This document shows, one piece after another, positions 52,951 to 62,621 of a stretch of 64,000 nt of DNA. Source of the DNA: Macrococcus capreoli (lineage in GTDB: Bacteria > Bacillota > Bacilli > Staphylococcales > Staphylococcaceae); contig NZ_JAOTIS010000001.1 in the NCBI RefSeq assembly GCF_025628935.1, positions 186,001-250,000 on the forward strand. The letters are read 5' to 3'. Position 1 is the stretch's first letter, and each line of letters starts with the position of its first letter. The position numbers and the translations under genes were made by a program. The notes under the pieces were generated by a model, which had not been told where the DNA came from, did no database searches, and worked only from the letters and a program-made list of their open reading frames with translations.

Positions 52951-54375
52951 ATGAATATACTAAAAAGAATTACACAATTTGCACAAAATGAACCTGAACG
53001 TATTTGTTTCATCCATAGAGATGAACAAATGACATTTGGAGAGTTAGAACGTTTAAGTAGCGGTTTAAGCAAGATGATTGAACAAAGTCAAAAACCTATC
53101 TTTGTCTACGGTCATATGTCTAAATGGATGCTTGTTGGGATGATTGCCGGACTTAAAAGTGGGAATGGTTATGTACCTATTGATACATCTATACCAATGG
53201 ACCGAATTTCGAAGATGATTGAAGTCATCGAGCCAGATTTCATGTTAGATGCAGAAGAATCACGACCTGCATTTAACGGCACATTAATTCAACCAGTTGA
53301 TGTTCAACCCTCTGAAGAAAGTGTTATACATATTACTGCGCAAGATGTGGCATATACAATATTCACTTCTGGATCAACTGGAACGCCAAAAGGTGTTGAA
53401 ATATTAGCGTCATCATTAGATGAATTTACAAACTGGATGGAAAGTTTATATGACCATCAAAATGAAAATTACTGGTTAAACCAGGCGCCACTTTCATTTG
53501 ATTTATCGGTTATGGCAGTATATCCTTCACTTGTTACGGGTAGTGCACTTGTCATGATTGATAAAGATATGATTAAGAAACCAATTGAAATTTATAATGT
53601 GTTAAAGCAATATCCAATTTCAGCTTGGGTGTCGACGCCATCATTCCTGGAAATGTGTTTATTATTACCGGAATTTGAACAGTCCTCACATCCAAACTTG
53701 AAATACTTCTACTTCTGTGGCGAATTATTTAAACATAAAACGGCACAAACGTTATTTAATAAGTTCTCAGAAAGCTACATTTACAACACTTATGGACCAA
53801 CTGAAGCGACTGTTGCGGTGACAGGTATTCAAGTTACACAAGAGGTACTAAATACATTTAATCCGTTACCTGTAGGAGCTGCACGTCCTGGTGTTGAAAT
53901 TGCTATTTCTGAATCATCAGAAATCCTTATTAAAGGTGATGCTGTAAGTATTGGTTATGTGAAATCACCTGAGAAGACATCAGCGCAATTCTATGAAGAA
54001 GATGGACAACGTGTGTATCGTACAGGTGATGCAGGGGAATTGAAAGATGGCTATCTGTTTGTAAATGGTAGACTAGACTTCCAAATTAAGCTGAACGGCT
54101 ACCGTATGGAACTTGAAGAAATTGAACATGTGATTTCTGAAATTAAAGGGATTAGTCAGGCTGTCGTTACACCAATCGAGAAGAATGGAAAAGTAAGTTA
54201 TTTAGTTGCGCATATCGTTAAAGCAGATGACGTAACGAACGATGACATAAAAGAAGCATTATCAGCAACGTTACCTACCTATATGATACCGAAGAAATTT
54301 GTAGCACATGATGTTATTCCGATGACACCAAACGGTAAAGTTGACCGCAAACAATTGAAAGAGGAAAGCCTATGA
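52951..54375 (+). CDS. dltA: D-alanine:D-alanyl carrier protein ligase
   Basis: 474 residues. Adenylating enzyme that activates D-Ala and loads it on the DltC phosphopantetheine. Core motifs: A3 FTSGSTGTPKGVE, A5 YNTYGPTEATVA, A7 YRTGD, and A10 NGKVDRKQL with the catalytic Lys. It starts after ATGGAGAT. It overlaps dltB by 4 bp (ATGA). Confidence 0.97.
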   Translation: MNILKRITQFAQNEPERICFIHRDEQMTFGELERLSSGLSKMIEQSQKPIFVYGHMSKWMLVGMIAGLKSGNGYVPIDTSIPMDRISKMIEVIEPDFMLDAEESRPAFNGTLIQPVDVQPSEESVIHITAQDVAYTIFTSGSTGTPKGVEILASSLDEFTNWMESLYDHQNENYWLNQAPLSFDLSVMAVYPSLVTGSALVMIDKDMIKKPIEIYNVLKQYPISAWVSTPSFLEMCLLLPEFEQSSHPNLKYFYFCGELFKHKTAQTLFNKFSESYIYNTYGPTEATVAVTGIQVTQEVLNTFNPLPVGAARPGVEIAISESSEILIKGDAVSIGYVKSPEKTSAQFYEEDGQRVYRTGDAGELKDGYLFVNGRLDFQIKLNGYRMELEEIEHVISEIKGISQAVVTPIEKNGKVSYLVAHIVKADDVTNDDIKEALSATLPTYMIPKKFVAHDVIPMTPNGKVDRKQLKEESL

Positions 54376-55586
54376 TACCATATGGTGATTTTCCGTTCTT
54401 CTTTATAGCATTTGCTGTGTTGCTGCCGATTATCATTTATGGTTTGTTTGGTAAGAAAAATATACATTTAAACTTTATTGCAACGGTGATTATGATTGCA
54501 ATAATATTTAAAGATAACCATAAACATATATTAGGTATACCTTATTTATCGTATTCTTTCATGAGCTTAGCGTTTTTTGTAGCATTCCAATGTATTTTAA
54601 TTAAACTTTATATTAAGATTGCTGCTAAAAAGAATACATTACCTATCTTTATATTGATGATCTGTTTATCAATATTGCCATTAGCCGTCGTTAAAGTATT
54701 ACAAAGCTCAATGTTTCACTTATCATCGTGGACATTTCATGATACACCTATAAAAGCGATTTTCGGTTTCCTTGGTATTTCGTATATTATGTTTAAATGT
54801 ATTCAAATTATTTTAGAAATTCGTGATAAACGTATTAAATCAATAAAAATCTATGATTTATTAAGATTTTTATTATTTTTCCCGACGATTTCGTCAGGAC
54901 CGATTGATCGTTATAAGCGTTTCTTAAAAGATGAATCGAAGCCATTAACGCAAGAACGTTATAGTACGTTACTACATAAAGCGATTCATTATATTTTTAT
55001 GGGCTTTTTATATAAGTATGTTATTGCGTATTTAATAAATACGTATATTATTAGCAACTTACATTTTGCGACAGACCCATTACTTTATAAACTCGCTTAT
55101 ATGTATGCCTATTCGTTCTATTTATTCTTTGACTTTGCAGGTTATAGTTTATTTGCAATTGCATTTAGTTATTTATTAAGTATTGAAACGCCACAAAACT
55201 TTAACAAGCCGTTCTTATCAAAGAACATTAAAGATTTCTGGAACAGATGGCATATGTCTTTATCGTTCTGGTTTAGAGACATGATTTATATGCGTTTCGT
55301 ATTCTTTATGTCAAAGAAAAAATATATTAAAAATAACTTGTTAGTATCGAACATAGGGTTTATGATTAACTTTATGGTTATGGGGATATGGCATGGTATC
55401 GAGTGGTTTTATATTTTATATGGTTTATATCATGGTATACTATTTGTGTTGTACGGTTACTATGAACAATGGAAGAAGAAACACCCTGTGAAAATTCCAG
55501 TGAAAGTGATGGATGTAATCGGTATTATCGTTACATTCCATATCGTAGCATTTGGATTTTTAATTTTCTCAGGCAAACTATTTTAG
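54372..55586 (+). CDS. dltB: MBOAT acyltransferase DltB
   Basis: 404 residues, eleven or so membrane helices. It moves D-Ala from DltC across the membrane towards DltX/DltD. MBOAT signatures: FWNRWHMSLSFWFRDMIYMR and the invariant His in MGIWHGIEWFY. PTISSGPIDRYKR is another conserved loop. Coupled to dltA by the ATGA overlap. Confidence 0.97.
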   Translation: MIPYGDFPFFFIAFAVLLPIIIYGLFGKKNIHLNFIATVIMIAIIFKDNHKHILGIPYLSYSFMSLAFFVAFQCILIKLYIKIAAKKNTLPIFILMICLSILPLAVVKVLQSSMFHLSSWTFHDTPIKAIFGFLGISYIMFKCIQIILEIRDKRIKSIKIYDLLRFLLFFPTISSGPIDRYKRFLKDESKPLTQERYSTLLHKAIHYIFMGFLYKYVIAYLINTYIISNLHFATDPLLYKLAYMYAYSFYLFFDFAGYSLFAIAFSYLLSIETPQNFNKPFLSKNIKDFWNRWHMSLSFWFRDMIYMRFVFFMSKKKYIKNNLLVSNIGFMINFMVMGIWHGIEWFYILYGLYHGILFVLYGYYEQWKKKHPVKIPVKVMDVIGIIVTFHIVAFGFLIFSGKLF

Positions 55587-55598
55587 GAGTGAATAATA

Positions 55599-55835
55599 AT
55601 GAATTTTAGAGATGAAGTATTAGATGTAATTGCAGAAGTAGCAGAAGATGATATCGTAAAAACGAATCCAGATGTACGTATTTTTGACGAAGGTATTTTA
55701 GATTCATTTGCAACTGTAAACTTATTAATGGTATTGAATGACCGCCTTGATATTGATGTGACGATTACTGATTTTGATAGAGATGCATGGGCTACACCAA
55801 ATATGATTGTTGCTGAATTAGAGCAGTTAAGATAA
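55599..55835 (+). CDS. dltC: D-alanyl carrier protein
   Basis: 78 residues, four-helix acyl-carrier fold. The phosphopantetheine attachment is Ser36 in GILDSFATV. It accepts D-Ala from DltA and presents it to DltB. AGGAGTG precedes the ATG; the stop TAA is immediately followed by the dltD start. Confidence 0.97.
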   Translation: MNFRDEVLDVIAEVAEDDIVKTNPDVRIFDEGILDSFATVNLLMVLNDRLDIDVTITDFDRDAWATPNMIVAELEQLR

Positions 55836-57008
55836 GTGAAGAAATTTATTCCTGCCATAATCAGTATCGCAATATTTCTCCTGTTTATTTGCCTGCCACC
55901 TGATTTAATCAGCAAGAAGTCGCCGTTAAAGGTAACGACAAGTGACGGTGCAAATTTAAATGACACGACGTTTAAAGGTCGTGTCATTCAGGAGAATTTA
56001 TTTAAGTCACAAGAGTACTATCCAATATTAGGATCAAGTGAGCTTGAGAAACCAGATCCATTCCACCCCATTCATATGTTCAAAGCAATGGATACGGGTA
56101 AGAAGCCGTTTTTAATTGGGACTGGTGGATCGACTGATATCATTCATGCTATCAATATTGGTAGCAAAGTAGGTGAAATCAAAGGTAAGAAACTTGCGAT
56201 TATCATCTCTCCACAATGGTTTACAGATAAAGGTGTCGACGACAATAACTTCTCAGCACGTTATTCAGAGTTACAATTAGATGATTTACTTAACAATGAA
56301 CATCTTTCAAAAGCGTTTAAACAGAAAATGAGTCGTCGTTTAATGGACTTTACTGCCACGAAAGATAAGCGCTTAGTAGAATATTATGCCAATGACGGTG
56401 ATCGTCATAATTTAACGGTTGAAGAAAAGATTTATAATAATTTAATGAAGAAAAATGATGCTGTTAAATCGGTATTAATGTTATCGAATAATGTGTTACA
56501 ACGTTCGAAAACAGTTGATATTAAAGGTAAGAGCTGGGATGAGATTTATCAAATCGCTGAGCAATACGGTAAGCATCATTCGACGAATAATATTTATGGT
56601 ATGGATAACGCGTATTATAAAAAAATATTACATCATCAAAAGAAATTGTATAGAAATAATGAATTTTTTATTAACTCAAAGGAATTTGATGATTTAGATT
56701 TATTACTTGAAGCATTAAAAGAAGCAGAAGCTGATCCGTTATTTATCGTATTGCCTGTAAATGGTAAGTGGTATGACCATATTAATTTACCATATGAAAG
56801 AAGACAACCTGTTTATCAGAAGATTAATGACCATATTTATAAATATGGGTTTAAAACGTATGATATGTCAGGTATGGATTATATGCCATATGTTATTAAA
56901 GATGCGGTTCATATTGGATGGGAAGGTTGGGCATTTGCGGATGCTGCAATGATTCTCCATATGCAAGGTAAATATCCTGACATGCCTGTCAATAAGTTCA
57001 ATCATTAA
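55836..57008 (+). CDS. dltD: D-alanyl transfer protein DltD
   Basis: 390 residues starting with GTG directly after the dltC stop, so strongly coupled. One N-terminal membrane anchor (3-22), then an extracellular SGNH-like hydrolase domain: Ser in ILGSSELEKPD, GTGGSTD, ISPQWF, and the C-terminal Asp-His in IKDAVHIGWEGW. DltD carries out the last transfer of D-Ala to lipoteichoic acid. Ends the operon at a perfect terminator. Confidence 0.97.
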   Translation: MKKFIPAIISIAIFLLFICLPPDLISKKSPLKVTTSDGANLNDTTFKGRVIQENLFKSQEYYPILGSSELEKPDPFHPIHMFKAMDTGKKPFLIGTGGSTDIIHAINIGSKVGEIKGKKLAIIISPQWFTDKGVDDNNFSARYSELQLDDLLNNEHLSKAFKQKMSRRLMDFTATKDKRLVEYYANDGDRHNLTVEEKIYNNLMKKNDAVKSVLMLSNNVLQRSKTVDIKGKSWDEIYQIAEQYGKHHSTNNIYGMDNAYYKKILHHQKKLYRNNEFFINSKEFDDLDLLLEALKEAEADPLFIVLPVNGKWYDHINLPYERRQPVYQKINDHIYKYGFKTYDMSGMDYMPYVIKDAVHIGWEGWAFADAAMILHMQGKYPDMPVNKFNH

Positions 57009-57017
57009 TATATTAGT

Positions 57018-57053
57018 AAAAATCACCCGAAATAATATTTCGGGTGATTTTTT
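57018..57053. terminator. Bidirectional terminator after dltD
   Basis: ATCACCCGAAAT (57022-57033) pairs with ATTTCGGGTGAT (57037-57048), with A and T tracts on both sides. It also ends the convergent DUF3055 gene. Confidence 0.9.
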
Positions 57054-57315
57054 AATGTATTACGTCTTCCAAAAAGGACGTAATTTCTTGTGCATCGGCT
57101 TCACTAATGCCGAACACATGCGCGATATATCCTTCTTCTGCTAAGTCATCACGACCAATAATACCAAATTTATTGGATTGTGTATTAAGTATGATTGTTT
57201 TACCATAATGTCTATCTGTTTGTATTAAAGCTAAATCGTGACGATTTTCACCGACAAAACTTACGAATCGAATATTGGCTTTCTCTGTATCATCATATAA
57301 AAACATATCTATCAT
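57052..57315 (-). CDS. DUF3055 protein
   Basis: 87 residues, cytoplasmic, mixed alpha/beta (FVSFVGENRHDLALIQTDRHYGKTIIL; GIIGRDDLAEEGYIAHVFG). It resembles the small DUF3055 proteins conserved near dlt and nfu in staphylococci; no function is established. GGAGG lies 8 bp before the ATG. It is convergent with dltD and divergent from yutE. Confidence 0.8.
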   Translation of the reverse strand: MIDMFLYDDTEKANIRFVSFVGENRHDLALIQTDRHYGKTIILNTQSNKFGIIGRDDLAEEGYIAHVFGISEADAQEITSFLEDVIH

Positions 57316-57396
57316 TCATCATTCCTCCATTAATTTTATTATACATGTTGTGTTTTACTTTTCAAAATTTGATAAAATAGCATTGGAGGCGATGAC

Positions 57397-57834
57397 ATGT
57401 ATTTTGTAGATCGAGATGAGTTAGAAGAAAAGTTAGTTTATATTAATCAATTATCCCATGAAGTTGAACATGCAGAAGGATTTGCATTAGAGCGAATATG
57501 CCATATGTTAATCGAAGCAGTCGTTGATGTGGGGAATATGGTTATTGATGGATTTGTAATGCGTGACCCAGGTAGTTACCAAGATGTAATTGATATTTTA
57601 GAAATGGAAAAGGTGATTTCTCCTGAATCTAAAATTGCGATCAGCAATACGTTACCGTCGCGTCAATCGTTTGTGAGAACGTATACGGCCATTGATCACG
57701 CAGCAGTGAAGCGACTATTTATGGATAATATAAAAGCTTATCAACAATTTAAAGAGGACGTTGATACGTTTATTGCAAATGAATTAGGACCCGTATCAGC
57801 TTTCGGAAAGGGCAGAAAAAATGAAAAAATATAA
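57397..57834 (+). CDS. yutE: YutE, HepT-like DUF86 protein
   Basis: 145 residues, helical DUF86/HepT-like fold. In HepT toxins the RNase/AMPylation-target motif is R-x4-H-x-Y; here the matching stretch appears as RQSFVRTY, with Arg in place of His. No MNT antitoxin gene is adjacent. So it is probably not an active toxin but a housekeeping relative, as for B. subtilis YutE, which occupies the same place before yutF. ATTGGAGG precedes the ATG. It overlaps yutF by 14 bp. Confidence 0.82.
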   Translation: MYFVDRDELEEKLVYINQLSHEVEHAEGFALERICHMLIEAVVDVGNMVIDGFVMRDPGSYQDVIDILEMEKVISPESKIAISNTLPSRQSFVRTYTAIDHAAVKRLFMDNIKAYQQFKEDVDTFIANELGPVSAFGKGRKNEKI

Positions 57835-58603
57835 AGGGTATTTATTAGACTTAGATGGCACGATGTATGCAGGTACTCGTATTATCGAGGGTGCGAAAGA
57901 ATTTATTCAATATTTAGCGGATCACAATTTACCATATTTATTCGTCACAAATAATGCATCGAAAAGACCAGATGAAGTTGCAGAAAAGTTATCACAAATG
58001 GGATTTGTTGCACATGCAGATAATGTTGTCACAAGCGCGATGGCGACGGCTTCATATATAGCAGACGAAAAACCTGGTGCGAGTGTGTATGTTATTGGTG
58101 GTACTGGTATTCGTAAGGCGTTAGAAGACGAAGGTCTAGTTATTAAAGATGAAGAGCATGTTGATTATGTCGTTATCGGGTTAGATGTCGATATTAATTA
58201 TGAGAAATTATCGAAAGCATGCTTAGCCGTTCGTAATGGTGCTAAGTTTATTTCAACGAATCCAGATACTTCTATTCCGACTGAACGTGGTTTCTTACCG
58301 GGTAATGGTGCGTTAACAAGTGTTATTACCGTGTCAACAGGTGCAGATCCGTTATTTATCGGTAAACCGATGCCGACAATTATGAATAAAGCGGTAGAGA
58401 TGATTGGTCTGGATAAATCTGACCTTGTGATGATTGGTGATTTATACATGACGGACATTATGAGTGGTATTAATAGCGGTATTGATACGTTACATGTCCA
58501 AACCGGTGTATCAACGTATGAGCAAGTAATGGCTGAAGCGGTACCACCAACGTATAGTGTGAAGAATTTATTAGAAGTTATCGACATATACGAAGGTAAG
58601 TAG
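57821..58603 (+). CDS. yutF: NagD-family HAD phosphatase YutF
   Basis: 260 residues. HAD superfamily, NagD/type IIA cap. Motif [11 protein letters not shown] (nucleophile Asp), motif II FVTNNAS, motif III Lys in GKPMPTIM, and motif [15 protein letters not shown]. Related enzymes dephosphorylate nucleotide monophosphates or p-nitrophenyl phosphate; natural substrate uncertain. Starts inside yutE and ends 1 bp before the dehydrogenase gene, so these are one operon. Confidence 0.92.
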   Translation: MKKYKGYLLDLDGTMYAGTRIIEGAKEFIQYLADHNLPYLFVTNNASKRPDEVAEKLSQMGFVAHADNVVTSAMATASYIADEKPGASVYVIGGTGIRKALEDEGLVIKDEEHVDYVVIGLDVDINYEKLSKACLAVRNGAKFISTNPDTSIPTERGFLPGNGALTSVITVSTGADPLFIGKPMPTIMNKAVEMIGLDKSDLVMIGDLYMTDIMSGINSGIDTLHVQTGVSTYEQVMAEAVPPTYSVKNLLEVIDIYEGK

Positions 58604-58604
58604 T

Positions 58605-59558
58605 ATGAAAGTATTGATTACAAGAAGTATTCCTGACCATTTCATAGCGCGATTACGTCAATTAGCAGAAGTGGAAGTATATCCAGAGACGATAAAGGCG
58701 ATGCCTAAGAATGCATTGTTAGAAGCGGCGAAAGATAAAGAAATTATCATTTCAATGTTGAGCGATAAGATTGATAAAGACTTTATCGATCGAAATCCAC
58801 AGCTTAAAGCGGTGATCAATCTAGCTGTAGGATATGATAATATCGATATTGAATACGCCAGATCAAAAGGTATTATCGTGTGCAACACGCCAGATGTATT
58901 AACTGAAACGACAGCTGAATTAGGCTTTACTTTAATGTTAACAACAGCGAGACGTATCGTTGAAGCAAGTGAACTTGTGAAGACTGGTAACTGGGTCGGT
59001 TGGTCACCATATTTACTTGCAGGTCTTGATGTATACGGAAAGACGGTCGGCATTTATGGTATGGGGAGTATTGGAGTAGCACTTGCAAGACGTTGCAAAG
59101 GGATTAATATGCATATTCAATATCATAATCGCAGCGAAAGTCAGTATGCAGCTGAACTAGGAGCGGATTATGTCAGTTTTGATGAGCTGCTTGAAAAGAG
59201 TGACTTCATTGTATGTACAGCGCCACTGACTAATGAAACGAAAGGTATATTTAATCAGGCAGCTTTTAATAAAATGAAGTCCAGTGCAATATTCATTAAT
59301 ATCGGACGTGGAGGACACGTTATAGATGAAGATTTACTTGAAGCGATCCAAAGTGAGTCAATTTATGCGGCTGGTGTTGATGTGTTAAATAACGAACCTG
59401 TCGGTAAAGATCATCCATTCTTAACTGATAATCGAATTACTGTATTGCCGCATATCGGTAGTGCAACCGTCGATACACGAGATGCAATGATAGAACTATG
59501 TATAAAGAATGCTGAATTAATATTACAAGATAAATCACCTGTGAGTCAGGTGAAATAA
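58605..59558 (+). CDS. D-isomer-specific 2-hydroxyacid dehydrogenase
   Basis: 317 residues. NAD(P)-dependent dehydrogenase of the glycerate/hydroxypyruvate/glyoxylate reductase group. NAD loop GMGSIG (about 151-156), catalytic Arg in INIGRGGHV, Glu in DVLNNEPVG, and His in LPHIGSAT. Substrate-binding N-terminus NLAVGYDNID. D-glycerate or glyoxylate is the likely substrate by similarity. Last gene of yutE-yutF-dehydrogenase. Confidence 0.92.
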   Translation: MKVLITRSIPDHFIARLRQLAEVEVYPETIKAMPKNALLEAAKDKEIIISMLSDKIDKDFIDRNPQLKAVINLAVGYDNIDIEYARSKGIIVCNTPDVLTETTAELGFTLMLTTARRIVEASELVKTGNWVGWSPYLLAGLDVYGKTVGIYGMGSIGVALARRCKGINMHIQYHNRSESQYAAELGADYVSFDELLEKSDFIVCTAPLTNETKGIFNQAAFNKMKSSAIFINIGRGGHVIDEDLLEAIQSESIYAAGVDVLNNEPVGKDHPFLTDNRITVLPHIGSATVDTRDAMIELCIKNAELILQDKSPVSQVK

Positions 59559-59599
59559 AAAATGTATGACGTCCTTTTGTGACGCCATACATTTTTTTA
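59556..59599. terminator. Bidirectional terminator between dehydrogenase and bioB
   Basis: AATGTATG (59561-59568) pairs with CATACATT (59586-59593), inner CGTC/GACG, with A and T tracts at the ends. Confidence 0.85.
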
Positions 59600-60613
59600 T
59601 GAAACGACTGTTTCGATGTTGTAAGGAGATTGTTCAAATGCATTGGATTCAATTTCAAAGCCTAAATCTTCAATCATTTGATAATCTGCTTTATTCGGTT
59701 GGCCTGATGTCACTAAATAGTCACCGACAAAGATTGAATTGGCAGCGTATAAAGCGAGTGGTTGTAATGAACGAAGATTGACTTCTCGACCACCTGAAAC
59801 TCGAATTTCTTTCGTAGGATTGATGAGACGGAATAGTGATAAAATCTTGAGACATTTATTTGGTGTCAGTTCATCTTTATCTTCGAATTTTGTCCCTTTA
59901 ATTGCATGTAAGAAATTAACCGGGATTGAATCAGCATCGATTGCTTTTAATGCGAATGCCATATCGACAATATCCTCATCCGTTTCTCCCATACCGCAAA
60001 TGACACCGGAACATGGTGAAATATTGTTTTCCTTCATAATTTCAACCGTGTTCACCCGATCTTCATAAGTATGTGTTGAAACGACTTCATCATGATATCG
60101 CGCACTCGTATTAATATTGTGGTTATAACGATCGACGCCAGCTGCTTTTAACTGTTTCGCTTGCGCATCATTTGTCAGGCCGAGACAAGCACAAATCTTA
60201 AGCTGGGGATGATTTTCTTTAATTGTTTCAACTGCACTTGTTACACGATCAACTTCACGGTTAGTAGGTTTACGACCACTCATCACGATGCAATACGTAC
60301 CGATTTTATTTTCAACCGCGCTTGTAGCACCTTGAATAATTTTTTCTTCGTCAACTAATGCATAGGGCGTACAACCCGTTTCATTTTTATCGACTTTAAT
60401 CGATTGACCACAATAACCACAATCTTCAGCACATAAACCACTTTTAGCATTGAGAATCATATTGAGCTTTACTTTATTCTGATAATAATGATATCGCACT
60501 TGATATGCATCATTTAATAATGAAAGGACATGATGATCTGGTGTTTGTAGAATTTGCAATGCTTCTTCTTTCGTTAAAGTATAACCGTTAATGACTTGTT
60601 TTGCGTAGTTCAA
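59597..60613 (-). CDS. bioB: Biotin synthase
   Basis: 338 residues from TTG 60613 (GGAGG 7 bp upstream). Radical-SAM enzyme that inserts sulfur into dethiobiotin; needs a SAM [4Fe-4S] cluster (Cys61, Cys65, Cys68 in CAEDCGYC) and an auxiliary [2Fe-2S]. [18 protein letters not shown] and [10 protein letters not shown] are family motifs. It is alone, with no other bio genes in the window. A BirA operator covers its promoter. Cluster supply would come from Suf/Nfu/IscA. Confidence 0.96.
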   Translation of the reverse strand: MNYAKQVINGYTLTKEEALQILQTPDHHVLSLLNDAYQVRYHYYQNKVKLNMILNAKSGLCAEDCGYCGQSIKVDKNETGCTPYALVDEEKIIQGATSAVENKIGTYCIVMSGRKPTNREVDRVTSAVETIKENHPQLKICACLGLTNDAQAKQLKAAGVDRYNHNINTSARYHDEVVSTHTYEDRVNTVEIMKENNISPCSGVICGMGETDEDIVDMAFALKAIDADSIPVNFLHAIKGTKFEDKDELTPNKCLKILSLFRLINPTKEIRVSGGREVNLRSLQPLALYAANSIFVGDYLVTSGQPNKADYQMIEDLGFEIESNAFEQSPYNIETVVS

Positions 60614-60633
60614 TTGAAAACCTCCTCTATTAT

Positions 60634-60664
60634 ATGTTAACTAAATTATATCATAGGTTTACAA
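60634..60664 (-). promoter_or_regulatory. BirA operator and promoter of bioB
   Basis: On the minus strand: TTGTAAAC-N15-GTTAACAT, matching the BirA operator WTGTTAAC-N14-16-GTTAACAW with one mismatch. The spacer holds a -10, TATAAT (60650-60645), as expected of a biotin-repressed promoter. The other part of the 185-bp gap (60665-60750) is featureless. Confidence 0.75.
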
Positions 60665-60751
60665 ACATTAGGAATAGAAATTAGTAGTAGGTCATAATTG
60701 TTGCGTGTACGGTATTTTCATAGATCATCCATTCATTTCGCTAAGGTATTT

Positions 60752-60786
60752 AAAAAAATAAAAAAAACCGGAACAAATTGTCCCGG
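60752..60786 (-). terminator. Intrinsic terminator of nfu
   Basis: On the minus strand, CCGGGACAA (60786-60778) pairs with TTGTTCCGG (60776-60768, one G-U), followed by a long U tract (A-rich on the plus strand). Confidence 0.8.
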
Positions 60787-60798
60787 CTTTAAAGCGTA

Positions 60799-61041
60799 TT
60801 AAAATACTTGTTCTACTTCTACGACGCCTGGTACTTCTTCTAATAACGCACGTTCAATACCAGCTTTTAAAGTAATCGTTGATGATGGGCAAGTTCCACA
60901 TGCACCTAAAAGACGTAGTTTTACAATACCGTCTTCAACATCTACTAATTCGCAATCGCCACCGTCTCTTAATAAGAATGGACGTAATTTTTCTAATACT
61001 TCATTAACAGCATCAAACATTGTTTGTTGTTCAGTTGTCAT
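60799..61041 (-). CDS. nfu: Nfu-type Fe-S carrier (YutI)
   Basis: 80 residues: a bare NifU C-terminal domain with the cluster-binding CxxC in [10 protein letters not shown]. Nfu accepts a [4Fe-4S] cluster from SufBCD and passes it to targets such as aconitase or LipA. The N-terminal degenerate A-type domain of the longer NfuA proteins is absent, as in staphylococci. GGAGTT lies 5 bp before the ATG. Divergent from yuzD. Confidence 0.93.
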   Translation of the reverse strand: MTTEQQTMFDAVNEVLEKLRPFLLRDGGDCELVDVEDGIVKLRLLGACGTCPSSTITLKAGIERALLEEVPGVVEVEQVF

Positions 61042-61140
61042 GATAACTCCTTTCGAGTAAATGTAGTGGTTTACTCTAACTTTTTTAGTATAATCAATAT
61101 AGCATAATAAATTAATAGTTTAAAGGGGGATGTATTATAA

Positions 61141-61452
61141 ATGATAAATGTTATCATTTACGGGGCGGATGTTGTGTGCGCTAGTTGCGTAAATGCACCA
61201 ACATCTAAAGATATTTACGACTGGATTCAACCGAATTTAAATCGTAAATTTCCGGATTTACAATTCAATTACAATTACATCGATATTAATCAAGCTGAAA
61301 ATCTTACAGACCATGACGAGAATATTATCGAGCAGATTAATAACGATGAATTATTCTATCCATTAATCACGATGGACGACGAAATCGTTGCGGATGGTTA
61401 CATTCAGTTACCTCAAGTGACAAAGTTCGTAGAAGAACATTACAATAAATAA
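61141..61452 (+). CDS. yuzD: YuzD family protein
   Basis: 103 residues, thioredoxin-like DUF1462/YuzD family. N-terminal Cys pair in YGADVVCASCVNAPTS, then DLQFNYNYIDI and FYPLITMDDEIVADGYIQLPQV, a glutaredoxin-like topology. Located beside nfu as in Bacillus and Staphylococcus, suggesting a redox or Fe-S-related role; none is demonstrated. GGGGGAT precedes the ATG at a slightly long distance. Confidence 0.85.
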   Translation: MINVIIYGADVVCASCVNAPTSKDIYDWIQPNLNRKFPDLQFNYNYIDINQAENLTDHDENIIEQINNDELFYPLITMDDEIVADGYIQLPQVTKFVEEHYNK

Positions 61453-61480
61453 AGCGATCACGTTGCTGATCGCTTTTTTT
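61451..61480. terminator. Bidirectional terminator between yuzD and yutJ
   Basis: AAAGCGATCA (61451-61460) pairs with TGATCGCTTT (61467-61476), 6-nt loop, then T; shared by converging genes. Confidence 0.85.
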
Positions 61481-62543
61481 ATCCGTTATGATATTTATAT
61501 AGCCATAATACGCCTGATTTCATTAAACGAGCTAATCGGCCAGTCACTGTTTTCTCCATTAAATAAGCGAAGCCTTCTTTTTCTCCTAATGACCCCATAA
61601 ATCCTTGTAGCTTTAATTCAGGCATGACTTCAGGTAAAGCATTACCTGACCATATTGTCTTCATCACATCGATGATTTGTTCAGCTTGCAATTCAGCGAG
61701 TTGCGCACTCGGAGCATGCGGTAATGATGCGCAGTCTCCTACGACATAAACGTTTGTATGTGTTGGAATTTGGTGAAATTGATTCAATTTCACTCGATTA
61801 CCGTCACCTAATTCTACAGGTAGATTACGTACAATCTCAACCGGTTGAATACCTGCTGTCCATACACATATATCTACTTCATATGATACGTCATTATTAT
61901 AAAGTTTTCCTGGTTCCACTTTAACGACATTCGAATTAGGAATGACTTCGACGTTATTTTTATCGAACCATTTCTTTACATAGCTACTCAGTTTTTCAGG
62001 AAATGCTGGTAATATACGTTCACCACGGTCAAATAGTTTAATATTCAAGTCTTTTCTAGATTCACGTAACTCACTTGCAAGTTCAATACCACTTAACCCA
62101 GCGCCAACAATCCCCACTGTTGCACCTGATGGTAAGTCAGCAATCGCTTGATACGTTTTACGTGCTTTTGTCATCGTTTGAATACTATAGGTAAACGCTT
62201 CAGCACCTGGTACATTATGATATTTATCTTCACAACCTAATCCGATAACAAGTTCATCGTAATCAACATGATTCTCTCCAATAGAAACGATTTGTTTATC
62301 TAAATCAATTTGTGTAACTTCACCGTAAACAATATTAAGGCGTTTATCTTGCGGAAACTCTACACGCACATCTTTATCAGATTCAGTACCTGCTGCCAAA
62401 GCATAAAACTCTGTCTTTAAACCATGAAATGGAATCTTATCGATTAATGTAATATTATATTCTGCTGGTAATGTATTAGGCAAAAGTTTTTGCATAATAC
62501 GCATATTACCGTATCCCCCACCGAGTAACACTAAATTTTTCAT
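61479..62543 (-). CDS. yutJ: NDH-2-like FAD oxidoreductase (YutJ-like)
   Basis: 354 residues. Pyridine nucleotide-disulfide family: FAD loop LGGGYGNMR, NAD(P) loop VGIVGAGLSGIELA (about 143-156), and the C-terminal FAD motif YVVGDCAS. Resembles type II NADH dehydrogenases but shorter; the C-terminal membrane-binding part is brief (GVLWLYKYHNG). A second, true NDH-2 gene starts at 63473. Electron acceptor unknown. The start has GAAGGGG. Divergent from yuzB. Confidence 0.88.
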   Translation of the reverse strand: MKNLVLLGGGYGNMRIMQKLLPNTLPAEYNITLIDKIPFHGLKTEFYALAAGTESDKDVRVEFPQDKRLNIVYGEVTQIDLDKQIVSIGENHVDYDELVIGLGCEDKYHNVPGAEAFTYSIQTMTKARKTYQAIADLPSGATVGIVGAGLSGIELASELRESRKDLNIKLFDRGERILPAFPEKLSSYVKKWFDKNNVEVIPNSNVVKVEPGKLYNNDVSYEVDICVWTAGIQPVEIVRNLPVELGDGNRVKLNQFHQIPTHTNVYVVGDCASLPHAPSAQLAELQAEQIIDVMKTIWSGNALPEVMPELKLQGFMGSLGEKEGFAYLMEKTVTGRLARLMKSGVLWLYKYHNG

Positions 62544-62621
62544 TGTTTTAATCCCCTTCGTAAGTCAAAGTTCTATTGTTTTTCTTTAATCTAAATTATA
62601 ATATAGATTAACATTAAATTA

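Noticed and set aside
57397-57834. HepT-MNT toxin-antitoxin system
   Set aside because: There is no nucleotidyltransferase partner, the catalytic His is replaced, and the gene is in the conserved yutE-yutF context.
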